From SZUA-309 sp050185825 (GTDB lineage: Bacteria; Pseudomonadota; Gammaproteobacteria; Pseudomonadales; Azotimanducaceae), in NCBI GenBank assembly GCA_050185825.1, contig JBFWZA010000003.1, forward strand, positions 248,001-312,000: a DNA stretch of 64,000 bases, written 5' to 3'. Made by a program: the position numbers and the translations under genes. Below the pieces are notes generated by a model that was given only the letters and a program-made list of their open reading frames with translations, had not been told where the DNA came from and did not search any database. The number at the start of each line of letters is the position of its first letter. The first letter of the stretch is position 1. This document shows, in pieces, positions 8,989 through 17,827 of the stretch.

Positions 8989-9318
8989 ATGAGCGACGAT
9001 GGCGTCGTGAACTCAACGACTGACACGATCGAGCGGCCATTCGACACCCCGTCTCCGCAAGGGCACGAGGTGACGCTGCATTTGCAGGGAGAGGATGACG
9101 AGTTCCGCAGTGTTCGATGCCTCGCCGTCGACGGCAGCGGGCAGGTCGGCTGTCTCGTCACCTACGCGGTGCTCGAAGAGCTGTTCGACGCCGGCGCGCT
9201 GGGTTACCGCGATGCGTTCCTGCTGCACGCCGACATCATCGGCGACGCGGCCGAACGGAAGTGGCTCGGAAGTGAGATCGAGTTCGGCATGATCGTCCTG
9301 CGCAGCGACGATTTCTGA
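8989..9318 (+). CDS. Small hypothetical protein, possibly DUF1488-like
   Basis: This is a 109-residue acidic protein. Its central part (EFRSVRCLAVDGSGQVGCLVT) and its end (GMIVLRSDDF) loosely recall small DUF1488-type proteins, which is a weak impression only. No signal peptide, membrane segment or catalytic motif is visible. ATG 8989 has no good ribosome site; GTG 9007 is an alternative start. It lies 76 bp after the amidohydrolase and converges with the small coupled reading frame at 9323. Confidence 0.55.
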   Translation: MSDDGVVNSTTDTIERPFDTPSPQGHEVTLHLQGEDDEFRSVRCLAVDGSGQVGCLVTYAVLEELFDAGALGYRDAFLLHADIIGDAAERKWLGSEIEFGMIVLRSDDF

Positions 9319-9322
9319 CGAT

Positions 9323-9412
9323 TCAGGCGGTGGGCTTGTCCATGGCCAGGTAGAGCACGCTCGTGCTTTCGGGCACGGACTCCGGCAGCTCCTTTCCCGG
9401 ATGACTGCTCAT
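9323..9412 (-). CDS. Possible 29-residue coupled small ORF
   Basis: A 29-codon frame begins with an ATG that overlaps the stop of the alpha/beta hydrolase by four bases (ATGA), exactly like real coupled genes in this window. It reads MSSHPGKELPESV and ends LYLAMDKPTA. I do not recognise it. It could be a true small protein, a remnant of a longer gene, or chance. No separate ribosome site is obvious. Confidence 0.3.
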   Translation of the reverse strand: MSSHPGKELPESVPESTSVLYLAMDKPTA

Positions 9413-10185
9413 GGGCCTGCGGACACCAGAAACCCGAGCACCGCCTGCTTGAAGGCCTCGCTCCACACGGTGGTCAGGTGATCGGTTTCCGGTATCACCA
9501 CGTGCCGGGCATCCGGGAGTACCTGCGCAAAGGCATCGGCAGTGTCGACATAGGGATGATCGTGCTCGCCGTTGACGATCAGCACGGGAAAGCGCGCATT
9601 CGAGACGCCGGATCCGGCGAGCACCAACGGATAGCCTTCCGGCCACATCTGCTCCGCGGAGCAGGCCAGTGCCTCCGTATCGGCGTCCGGGACCGAGGCG
9701 ACGAATGCCAGCACCCCTGCGGCGGAACGGTCCGAGGCCGCCAGCTCCGGCTCGCGCAGTATCCGCGCGATGCGCGCACCCTGGGCGGCACTCGCTGCAG
9801 ACTCGTTGCCGATGCCACCGAGCACCATGGCCGTGAATCGCTCGGGATGGTGGCCCAGCAGCCAGGCGCCCATGAACGCGCCCATGGAGTAGCCCATGAA
9901 GTCGCAGGTTTCGAGCTCGAGAGCGTCCATCACCGCCAGCACGTCGCGGCTCATGGCGTCATAGCCGTAGTGCTCGCGCGCATGCGGCTTGTCGCTCCGG
10001 CCGTGGCCACGGATGTCGATGGCGATCAGCGTCCGCCGCGGCTCGAGCGCCTGAATCCAGCCGGTTTCCACCCAGTTGGTGCGGGTATCGGCGCCCCAGC
10101 CGTGCACCAGCACCAGCGGACGTCCGGCACCGGAACGCCAGAAGGCGATGGAAAGACCGTCGGATTGCGCGAAGGCCGGACGCAT
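9409..10185 (-). CDS. Alpha/beta hydrolase, likely partner of the Baeyer-Villiger monooxygenase
   Basis: This 258-residue cytoplasmic alpha/beta hydrolase has the oxyanion region VLVHGWGAD (about 25-33), IDIRGHGRSDKP (about 57-68), nucleophile elbow Gly-Tyr-Ser100-Met-Gly, acid residue in VNGEHDHPY (about 204-212) and the final His in PETDHLTTVW (about 236). It starts 13 bp after the flavin monooxygenase stop, so the two form an operon. Baeyer-Villiger enzymes make esters or lactones, and such neighbouring hydrolases usually open them. Hydrolysing that ester is therefore the simplest role, by inference. Confidence 0.9.
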   Translation of the reverse strand: MRPAFAQSDGLSIAFWRSGAGRPLVLVHGWGADTRTNWVETGWIQALEPRRTLIAIDIRGHGRSDKPHAREHYGYDAMSRDVLAVMDALELETCDFMGYSMGAFMGAWLLGHHPERFTAMVLGGIGNESAASAAQGARIARILREPELAASDRSAAGVLAFVASVPDADTEALACSAEQMWPEGYPLVLAGSGVSNARFPVLIVNGEHDHPYVDTADAFAQVLPDARHVVIPETDHLTTVWSEAFKQAVLGFLVSAGP

Positions 10186-10198
10186 CACCCCCGGACGA

Positions 10199-11842
10199 TC
10201 ATCTGGCGACGCGATGTCGCAGCCCTCCCGCCATGTCGATTCGCGGATAGCCTTCCGCGATGGCCTGCTCGAGGATACCCCGGTAGCGGGGTCCGCCGCC
10301 GAAGTAGGCCTGATAGCGCACGGTGCCCGCCTCGTGACCGGCGACGTTCGAGTTGTAGCCGGTGAACCAGCCCCTGCTTCGCCGGAGCAGCAGACGTTCG
10401 TAGGACGCCCGCACCTCCTCTCCCCATTCCGACTCGGCATCGGGTTGCACCTCGAGCCGGGTGATGCCCCTCTCGCGCGCATGATCGAGCAGCTCGGTGA
10501 CCCATTCCACGCCGGTCTCGATGGCCCGTGGGAAGTTTGTGGAGCCCGAGACGCTCTGCGGACCGGCAACCATCAGCAGATTGGGGAAACCGTGGGTCAG
10601 AACGCCGAGGTAGGTGATGGGACCGTTCCGCCACTTGTCGGAGAGGGACCTGCCACCCACTCCACGGATATCCAGGTGGTCGAAGGCGCCGGTGATCGCG
10701 TCGAATCCGGTGGCGTAGACGATCAGGTCGAGCTCGTGGTGCGCATCCGAGGTCTGGATGCCTCGCGCGGTAAAGCGTTCGATCGGCGTCTCCGAGAGCG
10801 ATACCAGACGGACGTTGTCGCGATTGTAGGCTTCGAAGTAGTGCGTCTCGAGCGGCAGCCGCTGGGTGCCGAAGCCGTGATCACGGGGAATGAGCTGCTC
10901 CGCGACGGCCGGATCCTTTACCCGCCGGCGTATCCGATCGGCCACGTAGTCCGAGACCTCCCGGTTCGCCGCCTCATCGAAGAAGATCTCGGGAAAGTTG
11001 CCCGCCAGAAACGCAAATCCCGGCTTCTCGTAAAGGCTGTCCCAGAACGCGCGGCGCTCTTCCTTCGTCAGGTTCCAGAAGCCCCGTTGATCGGGCACGT
11101 GCTCGAAGCCGTTGGGCGACGCTGCGCAGTTGGCAAAGATCTCGTCGTAGCGGGCGCGGATCCGCGTCATCTCCGCCTCGGAGATCGGCGAGTTGTTGAG
11201 CGGCGTGCTCCAGTTGGGACGACGCTGGAAGACGGTGAGCTCGCCCACCTTGTCGGCGATCTCGGCGATCACCTGAATGCCGGTGGCGCCGGTGCCGATC
11301 ACCCCGACCCGCCTGCCCTGCAGGGCCACGGGTTCCTTCGGCCACCAGAACGTGTGGAAGGCCTCACCTGCGAAGTCGTCCATGCCCGGATAGCTCGGCA
11401 GCGTCGGCACCGACAGCACGCCGATCCCGGTCACGACGAAGCGGGCGGTACAGCTGCCGCCATCCTCGAAGGTAAGGTGCCAGAGGCGCTCGTCCTCGGC
11501 CCAGTGCATGCGCGCGACCCGGGCGTTGAAGCGCATGTGCCGCCTGAGGTCGAATTTGTCCGCGACAAAATTCAGGTACTTGAGGTTCTCGGGCTGCGAG
11601 GAGAAGCGCTCCTTCCAGTGCCATTCCTCGAGCAGCTCCTTCGAGAAGGAGTAACCGTAGGTGTAGCTCTCGGAATCGAAGCGCGCGCCGGGATACCGGT
11701 TGCGGTACCAGGTGCCGCCCAGGTCCTCGTCTCCTTCGAAGAGCACGGCATCCACGCCCCGGTCGATGAGGCACTTGATCTGGTAGAGGCCGGACACACC
11801 CGCGCCCAGCACTACGGTTTCGTAGTAAGGTCTTTCGCTCAT
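10199..11842 (-). CDS. Baeyer-Villiger-type flavin monooxygenase
   Basis: This protein of about 547 residues has an FAD site (VVLGAGVSGLYQIKCL near residue 10), an NADPH site (GVIGTGATGIQVIAEIA about 185) and the diagnostic FxGxxxHxxxW fingerprint (FAGEAFHTFWW) between them. FATGYD-type motif reads VYATGFDAITG. It would insert oxygen next to a ketone using NADPH and O2. ATG 11842 is used; ATG 11851 is equally possible. A TATAAT box and a palindrome lie 40-60 bp upstream, so it appears to have its own regulated promoter. It is followed by an alpha/beta hydrolase, the pairing seen for ketone and acetophenone degradation. Confidence 0.93.
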   Translation of the reverse strand: MSERPYYETVVLGAGVSGLYQIKCLIDRGVDAVLFEGDEDLGGTWYRNRYPGARFDSESYTYGYSFSKELLEEWHWKERFSSQPENLKYLNFVADKFDLRRHMRFNARVARMHWAEDERLWHLTFEDGGSCTARFVVTGIGVLSVPTLPSYPGMDDFAGEAFHTFWWPKEPVALQGRRVGVIGTGATGIQVIAEIADKVGELTVFQRRPNWSTPLNNSPISEAEMTRIRARYDEIFANCAASPNGFEHVPDQRGFWNLTKEERRAFWDSLYEKPGFAFLAGNFPEIFFDEAANREVSDYVADRIRRRVKDPAVAEQLIPRDHGFGTQRLPLETHYFEAYNRDNVRLVSLSETPIERFTARGIQTSDAHHELDLIVYATGFDAITGAFDHLDIRGVGGRSLSDKWRNGPITYLGVLTHGFPNLLMVAGPQSVSGSTNFPRAIETGVEWVTELLDHARERGITRLEVQPDAESEWGEEVRASYERLLLRRSRGWFTGYNSNVAGHEAGTVRYQAYFGGGPRYRGILEQAIAEGYPRIDMAGGLRHRVAR

Positions 11843-11878
11843 TGCTGTCATTCGGCCAGCCGCGGAGACGACCGGCGT

Positions 11879-11902
11879 CCGTGAAGATTTCACGGGATTA
11901 TA
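11879..11902 (-). promoter_or_regulatory. Promoter -10 box and perfect inverted-repeat operator before the monooxygenase
   Basis: On the minus strand a consensus TATAAT (11897-11902) is followed at once by CCGTGAA-n3-TTCACGG (11879-11895), a perfect seven-base inverted repeat with a GAT/ATC spacer. The repeat covers the expected transcription start, the usual position for a repressor. The -35 element is poor (TCGACG about 19 bases upstream). The nearby TetR protein is one candidate ligand-responsive regulator, but no copy of this palindrome is seen at the TetR promoter. Confidence 0.5.
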
Positions 11903-11941
11903 CGCACACGGCCGGCGGCGCCGTCGAGCAACGCCCGGGGA

Positions 11942-12850
11942 TTACGGCGATCCTTCAGGCCCCCAGTGCACACCCAGCAGCTTCTCGAGTGGCTGCTTGT
12001 GAGAGCCGAACTCCCGGTTCACGAGATCGCCATCGGTGAAGTGCTCCAGGGTGAATCCGTGAGGGTCCTTCCAGTAGTCGAAGACCTGGCTGCCCAGCAG
12101 GTGCTTACCCACTCCCCAGCGATGCTCATACACGCCGCCGCGCAGCCGATCGTGCCCCTGCATCAGGGTGTCCCAGTCGTGCACCTCGAAGGCGGCATGG
12201 TTGAAACCCGCTTGGCCTGTGCCTACACAGAACAGGGTGTGGTGATCGACGAAGGCATCCCCCCGATCGACGCGCATGAAGGCACCGAGCACCCGGGACT
12301 CGTCGCCGATGTAGATCTCGTCGCTGGTGATGAAGCCGATGCGCTCTTTGTACCAGGCCTCGCTCTCACGAAAATCCACGGCGTTGATGACACAGTGCCC
12401 GAGCCGTTTGACGATGTTCGCCTCGGGCGTGAGGGACACGCGTTCGCCCAGCCGCCGGATCTCGACGGCGTCGTTGATGGGGCTTCGGGGCGTGAGCCGG
12501 CTGCTTGGTTGAGTCTGCTGGCCGAACACCACGTCCACGGCAACGCCGTTGGGGTCGGTCATCCTGACCCTCTCACCGCCGTCTGGCAGGTCGGTGATCG
12601 GCTCGACCGGCAGTCCGTCGACAGCAGCGACGCGCCTGAGCGCATCCGCGGACTCGGCGAGGAAACCCATGCCCAGAAAGGCATTCTCTCCCCGCGTCGC
12701 CACGTAAACGCAGGGACCATCGGTCCCTCGGCCGATGAGCATGTCGCCGGTGATTTGCGTGCTGAGCCCGAAGTCGTCGAGGAATGCCCGCTCCTTCTCC
12801 AGATCCGCGACGCTGAAACGGACGTATTGAATATCGACGATGCCATTCAT
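11942..12850 (-). CDS. Type I extradiol ring-cleavage dioxygenase (VOC fold)
   Basis: This 302-residue two-domain vicinal-oxygen-chelate protein has iron ligands His152 (LGHCVINAV), His218 (FNHAAFEV) and Glu269 (FTLEHFTDGD), arranged as in catechol 2,3-dioxygenase and dihydroxybiphenyl dioxygenase. Tyr259 and His250 match the conserved active-site positions. The N-terminal domain (about 5-110) lacks ligands, as is normal. It would cleave a catechol next to its hydroxyl groups. Its ATG overlaps the TetR stop (ATGA), so it is cotranscribed with that regulator. The ring substrate is probably the product of the hydroxylase at 14468. Confidence 0.92.
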   Translation of the reverse strand: MNGIVDIQYVRFSVADLEKERAFLDDFGLSTQITGDMLIGRGTDGPCVYVATRGENAFLGMGFLAESADALRRVAAVDGLPVEPITDLPDGGERVRMTDPNGVAVDVVFGQQTQPSSRLTPRSPINDAVEIRRLGERVSLTPEANIVKRLGHCVINAVDFRESEAWYKERIGFITSDEIYIGDESRVLGAFMRVDRGDAFVDHHTLFCVGTGQAGFNHAAFEVHDWDTLMQGHDRLRGGVYEHRWGVGKHLLGSQVFDYWKDPHGFTLEHFTDGDLVNREFGSHKQPLEKLLGVHWGPEGSP

Positions 12851-13515
12851 GACTCGAGCTCCAGTTCGGGCAAGGGTTGGTGCGCAAGCTGTCGCGCTTC
12901 TTCGGGTGTCAGCCCGAAGACCCGCAGCGTCAGCTCCACGCCCTGATCGATCTGTTCCTCCGGCCGGTCGTGATTCATGGCCGCCAGAACGCAATTCACG
13001 AAGCCACCGAACGCGTAGGTGGCAACCACCATGGGGTCAGGCGCCGAGATCCGGCCGCTGGCGAAACCCGTGCGGAAGTCCCGCTCCACATACGTGCCTA
13101 CTGCTCTTCGCAGCTCTTCGACAGGCACACCCGAGTGCTGCAGCAGCCAGCGCCAGAGCTCATCACCGACGATCTGGCGGCCCACCACACGGGCGGAAAC
13201 AGCGATCACGAGTGCCGGATCGTCGGTGCCGGCCAGGATTTGCCGTAACTGCCCGTCCGTTCGCGCGGCCATCGCCTGCACGATGGGCACCAGCACGTCG
13301 TACTTGGTCTTGAAATGCAGATAAAACGAACCGTGCCCTACGTCGGCGGCTGCGGTGATGTCCTGGATGGTCACGCTGTCCACAGGGCGGCTGCGCATGA
13401 GCTGCTCAGCGGCCGCCAGGATCCGCCGCCGGGTGTTCTTCTTCCGCCGCTCGACACGGCTCAGTTCCGGCGCCGTGATGGCCTCGCTGCCCGGCTGACT
13501 TCTTCGAGGCTGCAT
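12847..13515 (-). CDS. TetR-family transcriptional regulator
   Basis: This 222-residue protein has a typical TetR DNA-binding domain: RRKKNTRRRILAAAEQLM then VTIQDITAAADVGHGSFYLHFKTKYDVL (about 50-78). The C-terminal ligand domain is not assignable. It is divergent from the FAH-family gene at 13584 across a 68 bp gap and cotranscribed with the dioxygenase, so it probably controls both directions in response to an aromatic ligand. Confidence 0.93.
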   Translation of the reverse strand: MQPRRSQPGSEAITAPELSRVERRKKNTRRRILAAAEQLMRSRPVDSVTIQDITAAADVGHGSFYLHFKTKYDVLVPIVQAMAARTDGQLRQILAGTDDPALVIAVSARVVGRQIVGDELWRWLLQHSGVPVEELRRAVGTYVERDFRTGFASGRISAPDPMVVATYAFGGFVNCVLAAMNHDRPEEQIDQGVELTLRVFGLTPEEARQLAHQPLPELELES

Positions 13516-13534
13516 GATCGATGAACCTGTTGAC

Positions 13535-13579
13535 TGACTGAAGTCATAAATGATTACATACGATTTTGATTAGAGTCAA
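13535..13579. promoter_or_regulatory. Divergent promoter region with two inverted repeats (TetR operator candidate)
   Basis: The 68 bp gap is locally A+T-rich and contains TGACT-GA-AGTCA (13535-13546) and TTGA-n6-TCAA (13566-13579). The two sites share a TGACT/AGTCA-like core and lie 31 bp apart, at positions suited to block both promoters. That they bind the adjacent TetR protein is inference. Confidence 0.45.
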
Positions 13580-13583
13580 TATC

Positions 13584-14468
13584 ATGCAGCTCGTCACCTT
13601 TACTCCCCATTCAGAATCCCGGGGCCGGGCCGGCCTTCTCACACAGACCGGCATCGTTGATCTCTCTCGAGCGGCGCCGGAGCTGCCAGCGGATCTGCTG
13701 TCCCTGATCGGGGCGGGGCCCGAGGCACTCGCGGCCACCCGGAGGGCGGAGACTTCCCCCGCACACTTCGCGCGGGACGCGGTGCGGCTGATTGCACCGA
13801 TCACCCGGCCGCCGAAGATCATCGCCATCGGCCTCAACTACCGGGCCCATGCCGCCGAATCGAACATGGAGTTGCCGAAGGTGCCGCTGGTCTTCACCAA
13901 GCAGTCGACATCGGTGACGGGGCCTTACGATCCGATCTTCTGGTCCGAGGAAGGCAAGGCCCTCGATTACGAGGGGGAGCTGGCCATCGTGATCGGCAAA
14001 CGCTGTCGACGGGTGCCGAAGGACAAGGCCCGCCAGGTCATCCTCGGTTACACCGTGCTCAACGATGTCAGCGTTCGCGACTGGCAGCTGCGCGGAACAC
14101 CACCTTCCTTCACCATGGGCAAGTCCTGGGATTCCCATTGCCCGATCGGCCCGTCCATCGTGGTCGACCCCGATCTCGATCCGCACGGGCTCCGGCTGAC
14201 GACCCATGTGAACGGCGAGCTGCGGCAGGACACCTCCACTGACGACCTGATCTTCAACTGTTACGAGCTCGTCGAGTTCCTGTCCACCGCGTTCACCCTC
14301 GAGCCCGGCGACATCATCGCCACGGGCACGCCGAGCGGTGTTGGTTTCGCCATGAAGCCACCCTGTCCGCTCGTGATTGGTGATCGTGTGCGGGTCACGA
14401 TCGACGGATTGGGTTCGATCGAGAACGAGGTGATTCAGGAGCCCGCCGAGCGGGCGCAGTTCTTCTGA
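13584..14468 (+). CDS. Fumarylacetoacetate hydrolase (FAH) family protein
   Basis: This 294-residue protein carries the FAH-fold catalytic core. KIIAIGLNYRAHAAE (about 79-93) is followed by the metal-binding stretch DYEGELAIVIGKRC, then NDVSVRDWQ, and the C-terminal GDIIATGTPSGVGF. Family members hydrolyse or decarboxylate acyl-pyruvates and 2-hydroxydienoate ring-cleavage products. Placement with an extradiol dioxygenase and a hydroxylase fits the late meta-cleavage steps. Its stop overlaps the start of the hydroxylase by one base (TGATG). Confidence 0.93.
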   Translation: MQLVTFTPHSESRGRAGLLTQTGIVDLSRAAPELPADLLSLIGAGPEALAATRRAETSPAHFARDAVRLIAPITRPPKIIAIGLNYRAHAAESNMELPKVPLVFTKQSTSVTGPYDPIFWSEEGKALDYEGELAIVIGKRCRRVPKDKARQVILGYTVLNDVSVRDWQLRGTPPSFTMGKSWDSHCPIGPSIVVDPDLDPHGLRLTTHVNGELRQDTSTDDLIFNCYELVEFLSTAFTLEPGDIIATGTPSGVGFAMKPPCPLVIGDRVRVTIDGLGSIENEVIQEPAERAQFF

Positions 14469-16003
14469 TGGCGCGGCCGAGGTTCGACGTCGCCGTTGTC
14501 GGGATGGGGCCCGTGGGTGCCGGTGTCGCGCTGTTTCTGGCGCACCAGGGTCTGTCCGTCGCGGTATTCGACAAGGCCGCCGACGTATACGAGCTGCCGC
14601 GGGCTGTTGCGCTCGACGGCGAAATCGTGCGCGCCTTCCAGGGTATCGGGCTAGGAGACGCGCTGACCCAGGTCCTGCAGGCCGTCCGGCCGGGCGAGCG
14701 GGCAGGATTCACCAACTCCCGCCGGGAATGGCTCTTCGGCCAGCAGCTCGTGCCCTTTGGACGCAACGGCTGGCAGCCCGTCTCCATGTTCGATCAGCCC
14801 GAGCTCGAACGATTCATGAGAGGCAGGTTGGCCGGCTACCCGAACTGCTACGTATTTCTCGCTGAGGAAGTCCTCGAAACCCGGCAATCACCCGACGAGG
14901 TAACGCTCACCACAACCCGCCAGGTGATCGATGCGGACTGGCTCATCGCCTGTGACGGGGCAGCGAGCCCCATCCGCAAGGCCCTGGACATCGGCTGGCA
15001 GGATCTCGGCTACGACCACGACTGGCTGGTGGTGGACGTCACCCTCAATCCCGGCGCGACGCTCAAGCCGGAGACGCTGCAGGTATGCGATCCCGGGCGG
15101 CTCGTCACCTACGTGGGGACCAAGGAGCCGTTTCGCCGCTGGGAGTTCAAGCTCAATCCCGGCGAAACCGCGCAGGACCTGCTGAAGGACGACGTGATCG
15201 GTCGGCTGATCGATCCGTGGCTGCCCCGGCAGGCCTACAGGCTGCGCCGCAAGGCCGTTTATCAGTTTCATGCGGCGACAGCCGACCGCTGGCGGGAGGG
15301 GCGTATCTTCATCGCCGGCGATGCGGCTCACCAGACCCCACCGTTCCTCGGGCAGGGGCTCAATGCGGGCATGCGGGATGCGGCCAATCTGGCCTGGAAG
15401 CTGGCGCTGGTGCAGCGGGGCGTCTGCGGATCCGGATTGCTGGACAGCTATCAGGCGGAACGTATGCCGCACGCGCAGGACCTGGTTGAGTGGGCCGTTT
15501 CACTTGGCCAGCTCATGGAGCACCTGGCGGCGGCCGAGGCTGCCGGGCAGCGCGGAGAGGCGCCGCCGGTGCTACCAGCCCGGAAGCAGGCCTCCGGATA
15601 CGGGCAGGGTCGGGAGGCGCCGCCGCTGAGAGACGGTGTGCTGATGCGGGATCAGGTCTCCGACGAAGGCTCGACGGGATACCTTTTCTGCCAGCCGATC
15701 GTATCGTCGACAACTCAGACCCCCGTCCGTCTCGACGAGCTGCTGGGGCCCGGCTTCAGCCTCGTCACGAGCGGCGATCTGCCGGTGCTCAGCGATGCGA
15801 GCCGGTCGATCATGGCCCGGCTCGAAATGCGACACTTCACCCTTGCAGGTCTGACGCCGGAACAGGGACGCTTTGACCCGCTGTTCGAGCAGGCTGACGT
15901 GGCGATCGTCCGCCCCGATCGCTACGTGTTCGGGCACACGACGGCGGAGACGACCGCAGACGACCTGCTTGGAGCCCTGGCTGCCAGGCTATCCCTGAAC
16001 TGA
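14468..16003 (+). CDS. FAD-dependent aromatic hydroxylase, MhpA-like
   Basis: This 511-residue class A flavoprotein monooxygenase has the GxGxxG site VVGMGPVGAGVALFL (about 10-24), DG motif ACDGAASPIR (about 159-168) and the GD motif IFIAGDAAHQTPPFLGQGLNAGMRDA (core GDAAHQTPP at about 283-291). The thioredoxin-like C-terminal domain seen in MhpA and phenol hydroxylase is present at about 400-511. It would hydroxylate a phenolic or arylalkanoate substrate to a catechol using NAD(P)H, supplying the dioxygenase at 11942. It is coupled to the FAH gene by TGATG. Confidence 0.92.
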   Translation: MARPRFDVAVVGMGPVGAGVALFLAHQGLSVAVFDKAADVYELPRAVALDGEIVRAFQGIGLGDALTQVLQAVRPGERAGFTNSRREWLFGQQLVPFGRNGWQPVSMFDQPELERFMRGRLAGYPNCYVFLAEEVLETRQSPDEVTLTTTRQVIDADWLIACDGAASPIRKALDIGWQDLGYDHDWLVVDVTLNPGATLKPETLQVCDPGRLVTYVGTKEPFRRWEFKLNPGETAQDLLKDDVIGRLIDPWLPRQAYRLRRKAVYQFHAATADRWREGRIFIAGDAAHQTPPFLGQGLNAGMRDAANLAWKLALVQRGVCGSGLLDSYQAERMPHAQDLVEWAVSLGQLMEHLAAAEAAGQRGEAPPVLPARKQASGYGQGREAPPLRDGVLMRDQVSDEGSTGYLFCQPIVSSTTQTPVRLDELLGPGFSLVTSGDLPVLSDASRSIMARLEMRHFTLAGLTPEQGRFDPLFEQADVAIVRPDRYVFGHTTAETTADDLLGALAARLSLN

Positions 16004-16039
16004 GCGGCGCGTCCGGTTGCGCGCCTGTGAGGATATGTT

Positions 16040-17605
16040 GTGACTGAGCATCGAATCGAAACGGGAACGCGACCCAACATCCTGTGGATCATCGCCGATC
16101 AGCTTCGTGCCGATCACGTCGGATTCGGCGGCAACGGTATCGTCCGCACCCCGAATCTCGACGCCCTGGCAGCCAGGGCGATGGTGTTCGACAACGCCTG
16201 GGTCGCCAATCCGATCTGCATGCCGAACCGGTGCAGCATGCTGACCGGCCGCATGCCCACCGCCCACGGCGTGATCTTCAACGACCGCTCGCTCACGCCC
16301 AACACCAACACCTTTGCCCGACAGCTGTCCGGCGCCGGCTACGCCACGGCCCTGATCGGCAAGTCCCATATCCAGCACGGCCTGTCGCGCAATGTGGTAC
16401 GCGAGCAGCGCGAAGCACCCACCCTGTTCAGCCCCTATCCGGACGGCTGGGACGAGCTCGAGAACCCCGAGAACTACCTTGAGGGGAACCCGGCCATCCC
16501 GGACTTCTACGGCTTCAGCCATGTGGAGTTCGCGATCGGCCATGGGGACTCCGTGGCAGGCCATCACTACCAGTGGGCCCTCGAGAAGGGTGCCCGACCG
16601 GACGAGCTCAACATCAGCTGGGGGACGGATTCTCCGGCGCTCGAGCGTTACGATGGCTGGTGGCAGGTCTACCAGAGCGCCCTGCCGGAGGCATACCACT
16701 CCACCACGTTTGTCACCGAACGCACCATGGCGTGGCTGGACGCACAGACGGTCTCCGGCGGGCGCAGCAGGCCATTTTTCCTGCAGTGTTCGTTCCCGGA
16801 TCCGCACCATCCGTTCGCGCCACCCGGTGACTGGTGGCACGCCTATCGCCCGGAGGACATGCCTCTGCCCGAAACGTTCTTCGACCCGCTAGCGAACGCT
16901 CCCGCGCACCTTCCGCTCATCCGCAAGCTGCCGCCTGGCAAGAATCCCGTGCAGATGTTCGGACCGACCGAAGACCTCGTCCGCCATGCGATGGCGGCGG
17001 AATTCGGCCTGATCGAGATGATGGATCGAGGTATCGGCCGCGTGCTGCAACACCTCGCCGACCTCGGGCTCGCGGAGAACACCATCGTGGTGTTCACGAG
17101 CGACCATGGCGACATGTTCGGCGACCACGGGCTGATGCTGAAGGCGACGATGCACTACCAGGGTTGCCTGCGCGTGCCACTGCTGATTGCAGCACCCGGA
17201 AGCAGGCCGGGACGCACCCGCGCCTTCGCGAGCTCTCTGGATCTCGCGCAGACCTTCCTGGATTTCGCATCCGTGCCCATCTTTGGAGACATGCAGGGAG
17301 TGAGCCTCAAACCCGTCGTGGAATCCGCCGACGCCAGCGTCCGGGATCACGCCTACGTGGAGGAAGACTTTCCGCTGGCTCAGCACGGCAGCCCGCTGCC
17401 GCTGAAAAGCAGAACGCTCATCCACGGCGACTATCGATACTCGCGCTACTCCTCGGGCGACTGCGAGCTCTACGACCTCGCCAGCGACCCGGGTGAGCTC
17501 AACAACCTGGCGCACGAACCTCACGCCGCGCCCGTCCGTGCGTCCCTGGCCGAAAAGATGCTCGATGTGATGACCCGCCTGACACCCATGGAGACGCTGG
17601 GCTAG
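16040..17605 (+). CDS. Formylglycine-dependent sulfatase
   Basis: This 521-residue protein has the sulfatase signature C-x-P-x-R at Cys60 (ICMPNRCSMLTGR). That cysteine is converted to formylglycine in active type I sulfatases. The N-terminal metal Asp lies in WIIADQLRADH, and SDHGDMFGDHGLMLK (about 354-368) gives the second metal site. There is no signal peptide, so it acts in the cytoplasm. The GTG start has GAGG upstream. It comes 36 bp after the hydroxylase and may release sulfate from an aryl or alkyl sulfate before ring oxidation, which is inference. Confidence 0.93.
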   Translation: MTEHRIETGTRPNILWIIADQLRADHVGFGGNGIVRTPNLDALAARAMVFDNAWVANPICMPNRCSMLTGRMPTAHGVIFNDRSLTPNTNTFARQLSGAGYATALIGKSHIQHGLSRNVVREQREAPTLFSPYPDGWDELENPENYLEGNPAIPDFYGFSHVEFAIGHGDSVAGHHYQWALEKGARPDELNISWGTDSPALERYDGWWQVYQSALPEAYHSTTFVTERTMAWLDAQTVSGGRSRPFFLQCSFPDPHHPFAPPGDWWHAYRPEDMPLPETFFDPLANAPAHLPLIRKLPPGKNPVQMFGPTEDLVRHAMAAEFGLIEMMDRGIGRVLQHLADLGLAENTIVVFTSDHGDMFGDHGLMLKATMHYQGCLRVPLLIAAPGSRPGRTRAFASSLDLAQTFLDFASVPIFGDMQGVSLKPVVESADASVRDHAYVEEDFPLAQHGSPLPLKSRTLIHGDYRYSRYSSGDCELYDLASDPGELNNLAHEPHAAPVRASLAEKMLDVMTRLTPMETLG

Positions 17606-17827
17606 CACCACCCATCATCGTCGACACGGGAGCCGGAAAGCGGGGTCAGGCGCAGAAACGCCAGTATCCCGCGGCGCGAGTATAAGCAGCGCCGTGCACG
17701 CGCAACAGCCGGTGGACGAACGAAATTTGCCTTGCTTTCCGCGAAGCGGCTGATGAATGATCGCGCTCGCGTGCAGGGCACAGGCCCTGCCGGGCTCCTG
17801 TCAAAGCGTTTGTTGGAGGTGCGTACT

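Noticed and set aside
14888..15472. Minus-strand open frame within the MhpA-like hydroxylase
   Set aside because: Antisense shadow of conserved FAD-binding motifs.
17606..17827. Possible tRNA or minus-strand small gene in the gap after the sulfatase
   Set aside because: No cloverleaf could be drawn, and the minus frames lack ribosome sites and protein-like composition.
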